NCBI GenBank assembly: GCA_002348185.1
Contig: DDYW01000161.1
Span: 1-28,311 of the forward strand
Reading direction: 5' to 3'
DNA: 28,311 nucleotides
Origin: Candidatus Hydrogenedentes bacterium UBA2224
Lineage (GTDB): Bacteria > Hydrogenedentota > Hydrogenedentia > Hydrogenedentales > SLHB01
Part shown: positions 25,535 through 28,311 of the stretch, piece after piece
Position numbering within the stretch: the first letter of the stretch is position 1
Layout of the letters: every line of letters starts with the position of its first letter
The notes under the pieces: model-generated
The model's input: only the letters and a program-made list of their open reading frames with translations
Told to the model about the DNA's origin: nothing
The model's database searches: none
Made by a program: the position numbers and the translations under genes

Positions 25535-25779
25535 CGCTCCGATTCAATAAATTCAATTACATCAGAACCGGAGGGGGGCTCTGCAAAGAATTCCTCGATA
25601 TGGTACAATTTCGGTGCAGGAACAGGGCGGCTTTCAGCATCGGCACGGCCCCATTTGAAGCGCATAAATCGCCAAGTCAAGGCGAAAATACCCGATTTGC
25701 GGTGTGCGAAACACGCGGAAAAATTGCCGTGAAACGCTAAACATCGATTTAGCACCGGGTTGCGAAAAGCAATGAAACT
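25535..25779. other. AT-enriched intergenic region, no gene
   Basis: No frame with both a start signal and a recognisable product. A TGGTACAAT sequence (25601-25609) fits an extended -10 promoter but has no good -35. A TTG-started minus-strand frame crosses the region and runs under the helicase 3' end; it has no ribosome site and no family resemblance. Confidence 0.5.
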
Positions 25780-25795
25780 TGGCACCGCGATTGCG
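25780..25795 (+). promoter_or_regulatory. candidate sigma-54 (RpoN) promoter
   Basis: TGGCAC (25780-25785), exactly five bases, then TTGC (25791-25794) matches the -24/-12 consensus with correct GG-to-GC spacing. Transcription would start near 25806 and run through the structured leader toward the phosphodiesterase gene at 26099. Sigma-54 promoters need an activator; no RpoN or activator gene is in the window. It is in a non-coding, AT-enriched gap, which favours it being real. Confidence 0.55.
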
Positions 25796-25901
25796 TATCT
25801 AATCAAGTGAAAGTTGAGGCATTCATACCCACGCGATCCCAATCGGCCTAATGTGGCGCATGACCAGGTCTGAAGTTCCCCACTTTGGACCCTTCCCTCC
25901 C

Positions 25902-25946
25902 CCGGGACCGGGCGTCCTCCCCAGCGTCCGGTCCCGGACGCTTTTC
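25902..25946 (+). promoter_or_regulatory. overlapping alternative hairpins: terminator and competing stem
   Basis: Stem 1: CCGGGACCGG (25902-25911) pairs perfectly with CCGGTCCCGG (25928-25937). Stem 2: GCGTCCG (25924-25930), loop GTCC, CGGACGC (25935-25941), followed by TTTT, the form of an intrinsic terminator. The two share bases, so only one can form. This looks like attenuation of a leader or the end of a roughly 140-base small RNA starting at the sigma-54 site. No known riboswitch class is recognised. Confidence 0.45.
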
Positions 25947-26098
25947 AACGACTTGCGCAGACGCTCCCGCATCGATATAGTCTCCCGAAGTGTTGCCCGC
26001 GCGCGCAACCCGTGCGCAGGAATAAGCCTGATCGGGCCTCTGTTTCGTCTGCTCAGGATAAACACTGTGTGACCAATCAGTTGCAGGGGAGCGAAGTA

Positions 26099-28156
26099 AT
26101 GCAAAGGAGACTTTCCCGGCGGCATTTTCTTACCACGGGCGCCCTGGCCGCGGCGGGCGGGGCGATCTCGTGCGGGAAACAGCAGTCCGGCCCGGCCGAG
26201 ACGCCTCCGGAGGCGCAGCAGGAAGCGTCCGCCCCGAAAGCCGCCCCATCCCCCCGGGGGAAAGGCAGGGTCATCATTCTCGGCTTCGACGGCGCGGAAC
26301 CGACGATTGTCGAAGCGATGATGGCAGCGGGCCGCCTGCCTCATCTCAAGCAGTTGCGCGACGGAGGCACGTTTGCCAGATTGCGCTCGACCATTCCCCC
26401 GCAGTCTCCGGCGGCCTGGAACTCATTCACGACCTGCAAAAACCCCGGTGGCCACGGGATCTACGATTTCATCCGCAGAAACCCCGCCACGCACCTGCCC
26501 GAGATCGGCACTTCCAAGGTACTCCATCCGTCCAAACGGCATGACGGCACGGTCACGGAACGGGCCAAGGCCGTGGGGTTCCGCAAAGGCGACCCGTTCT
26601 GGGTGGTGGCCGACCGCGCCGGCATCCGCTGCAAGCTGTTCAATGTGCCGTATGCGTTCCCCGCGGACGCCCTCGAACATGGCAAAATGCTGTGCGGGCT
26701 CGATGTACCCGAGATCCGCGGTTCGCAGAATTCCTTTTCGGCGTTCTCGGATGCGTACACGCCCGAACAGCTCCAGGAGGACGTGGCGGGCGGCGCGCGG
26801 TACGCCCTCGAGTTCGTCGACGGCACGGCGACCGTGAACGTGCGCGGGGCCCGCATCCCGAAAGGCGGACAAGGTGTGCGCCGCGAACGCTCCGAAGACA
26901 CCGAACTCCCGTTCGAGTTTGTGGTGGACCGCGACGCCCGCACCCTCACCGTGTCGGCCCAGGCCAACACGGTCACGCTGGCGGAGGGGACATGGTCCGA
27001 TTGGCTGGAATGGGTTTTCGAACCGGCGAAAGAATTCACCGTCAGGGCGATCAGCCGGTTCTACCTCATGGAGGCGGGGGAACGGGTGCGGCTGTACATG
27101 TCGGCGTTTCAGTTTCACCCCGGCGCTCCGTACGCGCCCATGAGCTGTCCCGACGAGTTTACCCGCGAGCTCGCGGAGCGATATGGGCTGTTCAAGACCC
27201 TGGGCTGGGCGCATGAGACGCATGCCCTGCGCGAAGGCGAATTGACCGAAGCGGGGTTCATGGAAGACTCCCTGCGCACCATGGACTGGCGCGCCATGCT
27301 CACGCTCGATGAACTGGACCGCGACGATTTCGATGTCCTGATTTCGGCGTGGACCGCTACCGACCGCATCGGCCACATGTTCTGGCGGTACCGCGACCCC
27401 AAACACCCCCTGTACGACGCCGAAGGGGCCAAGATCTTCGGCGAGGCTCTCGAACAGTCCTACGAGAAAATGGATGAAATCGTGGGCACGGTGATGCCGA
27501 AACTCCGGGAGGACGATTTGTTCATTGTCATGTCCGACCACGGATTCGAGACGTTCCTCAAGGGGTTTAATATTAACACCTGGCTGGTGCGCAACGGCTA
27601 TGCGTCTGTGCAGGGCCAGGACGATCCGGCGACCGCCGTCGGCGAGAAGGGATTCCTTCTGGACTTCGACTGGTCGCGCACGCGCGCCTACGCCATCGGA
27701 CTCAGCTCGATGTATCTCAACATCCAGGGCCGGGAACGCCACGGCATCGTCCCGCCGGAGCAGGCCGACGCGCTCATACAGGAGCTTCGGGAGAAACTGC
27801 TCGCGGTCACCGACCCGGAAACGGGCCAGCCCATCTTCGACGAACTGTACTCGCGCGACGTGTACAGCGGTGCGGCCTTGTACGACGCGCCGGACATCTC
27901 TCTGGGCTATGCCCGGGGCTATCAGAACACGAAGAGCGCCGCCAAAGGCGCCGTCCCGAAGGAGCTGCTGATCCCGAATCTCGACAAGTGGAGCGGCGAT
28001 CATGTGGCGGCCAACCACACGCGCATCCCCGGGATGCTGTTCGTCAACCGGCGGTTGGCCATCGAAGACCCCGACATCCGCGATCTCGGCGTCACCACGC
28101 TGGCGTATTCCGGCGTGCCGTCGCCCGACGATTTCGAGGGGCGGAACCTGCTCTAG
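26099..28156 (+). CDS. Tat-exported lipoprotein, alkaline phosphatase superfamily phosphodiesterase
   Basis: 685 residues; the ATG has AGGGGAG seven bases upstream. The N terminus has a twin-arginine signal (LSRRHFLTTGA) and a probable lipidated Cys25 (GAISC), followed by a Pro/Glu/Ala/Gln-rich linker (27-56). The catalytic domain is of the type I phosphodiesterase/nucleotide pyrophosphatase kind. Metal and active-site candidates are Asp64 in GFDGAEP, Ser103 in PPQSPAAW (nucleophile position), Asp422 and His426 in DRIGHMFW, Asp480-His481 in SDHGFE, and Asp634, His635 and His640 in GDHVAANH. PGGHGIYDF is typical of this subfamily. It would hydrolyse phosphodiester or phosphonate bonds outside the cytoplasm, anchored to a membrane. 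A 290-base leader with a sigma-54 site and alternative hairpins suggests controlled expression. The substrate is unknown. Confidence 0.9.
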   Translation: MQRRLSRRHFLTTGALAAAGGAISCGKQQSGPAETPPEAQQEASAPKAAPSPRGKGRVIILGFDGAEPTIVEAMMAAGRLPHLKQLRDGGTFARLRSTIPPQSPAAWNSFTTCKNPGGHGIYDFIRRNPATHLPEIGTSKVLHPSKRHDGTVTERAKAVGFRKGDPFWVVADRAGIRCKLFNVPYAFPADALEHGKMLCGLDVPEIRGSQNSFSAFSDAYTPEQLQEDVAGGARYALEFVDGTATVNVRGARIPKGGQGVRRERSEDTELPFEFVVDRDARTLTVSAQANTVTLAEGTWSDWLEWVFEPAKEFTVRAISRFYLMEAGERVRLYMSAFQFHPGAPYAPMSCPDEFTRELAERYGLFKTLGWAHETHALREGELTEAGFMEDSLRTMDWRAMLTLDELDRDDFDVLISAWTATDRIGHMFWRYRDPKHPLYDAEGAKIFGEALEQSYEKMDEIVGTVMPKLREDDLFIVMSDHGFETFLKGFNINTWLVRNGYASVQGQDDPATAVGEKGFLLDFDWSRTRAYAIGLSSMYLNIQGRERHGIVPPEQADALIQELREKLLAVTDPETGQPIFDELYSRDVYSGAALYDAPDISLGYARGYQNTKSAAKGAVPKELLIPNLDKWSGDHVAANHTRIPGMLFVNRRLAIEDPDIRDLGVTTLAYSGVPSPDDFEGRNLL

Positions 28157-28168
28157 CGCCGGCGTGGT

Positions 28169-28219
28169 GGACGGTATGGACCGTATGGACCGTATGGACG
28201 GTATGGACGGTATGGACGG
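28169..28219. repeat. 9-bp tandem repeat (five copies)
   Basis: Five units of CGGTATGGA or CCGTATGGA from 28172 to 28216, flanked by partial GGA and CGG. It starts 16 bases after the phosphodiesterase stop. Further on, GACACC-GAA-GGTGTC (28297-28311) forms a small hairpin at the window edge. No gene is seen in 28157-28311. Confidence 0.85.
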
Positions 28220-28311
28220 CCCGGCCTTTAACGACTCCGCAGGGGTCGAGGTCGCAGGCGAAGGCCATGAACCCGGTATCGTCGCCTTTTCCGAACGACA
28301 CCGAAGGTGTC

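Noticed and set aside
25285..25842. Minus-strand frame of 185 codons across the gap after the helicase
   Set aside because: TTG start without a ribosome site, about 200 bases under the helicase 3' end, and no family resemblance.
25851..26072. Plus-strand frame of 73 codons between the sigma-54 site and the phosphodiesterase
   Set aside because: No ribosome site, crosses the two alternative hairpins, and gives an Arg/Pro-rich translation without similarity to known families.
26423..28018. Long minus-strand open frame opposite the phosphodiesterase
   Set aside because: The plus strand has the Tat signal, lipobox and metal motifs; the antisense frame is compositional.
28169..28219. Short direct repeats considered as a CRISPR array
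   Set aside because: Units of 9 bp are contiguous with no spacers, and no cas gene is present.

Overview
The window is GC-rich, densely coding DNA. Typical traits are twin-arginine-exported Gfo/Idh/MocA oxidoreductases, exported TIM-barrel isomerases, HEAT-repeat proteins, parallel beta-helix proteins and an H-x9-DG prepilin. This mix suggests a PVC-like or Hydrogenedentota-like polysaccharide-degrading bacterium. That placement is inferred from gene content; there is no rRNA or other marker gene here. I see no tRNA, rRNA, CRISPR array or intact transposase.

Layout. (1) 99-6237, plus strand: beta-helix protein, secreted esterase, Tat-exported Gfo/Idh oxidoreductase and a secreted HEAT-repeat protein. 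(2) 6283-11053, minus strand: a likely operon transcribed in the order Gfo/Idh oxidoreductase, xylose-isomerase-like TIM barrel, GH36-like alpha-galactosidase with an NPCBM module. All three carry export signals. (3) 11267-14151, plus strand: a tandem alpha/beta hydrolase of acetylxylan-esterase type and a second secreted hydrolase. (4) 14182-18215: a PLD-like nuclease or phosphatase, an H-x9-DG prepilin with stacked promoters and a strong hairpin terminator, and a secreted calcineurin-like phosphoesterase. This block is bracketed by inverted copies of a 36-bp repeat. (5) 18216-20173: a gene graveyard with a possible RHS scrap, a REP-like palindrome pair, a broken GIY-YIG gene, an atypical pilin-like gene of lower GC, an IS630 transposase tail and a perfect 25-bp inverted repeat. 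(6) 20174-22678: a Cu(+) P1B-type ATPase with three N-terminal metal-binding modules. (7) 22703-25486: more repeats, a third copy of the 36-bp element, a good promoter, and a Hel308/Ski2-like helicase fused to an OmpR-type DNA-binding domain. (8) 25487-26098: a long leader with a near-perfect sigma-54 promoter and overlapping alternative hairpins. (9) 26099-28156: a Tat-exported lipoprotein of the alkaline phosphatase superfamily, then a 9-bp tandem repeat.

Function. Regions 1-3 look like extracytoplasmic carbohydrate processing: esterases remove acyl groups, GH36 and beta-helix proteins act on glycans, and the exported oxidoreductase-isomerase pair could run a 3-keto-glycoside elimination route. 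The least ordinary items are the helicase-OmpR fusion, the repeat-bracketed 14.2-18.2 kb block and the sigma-54/attenuator-like leader.
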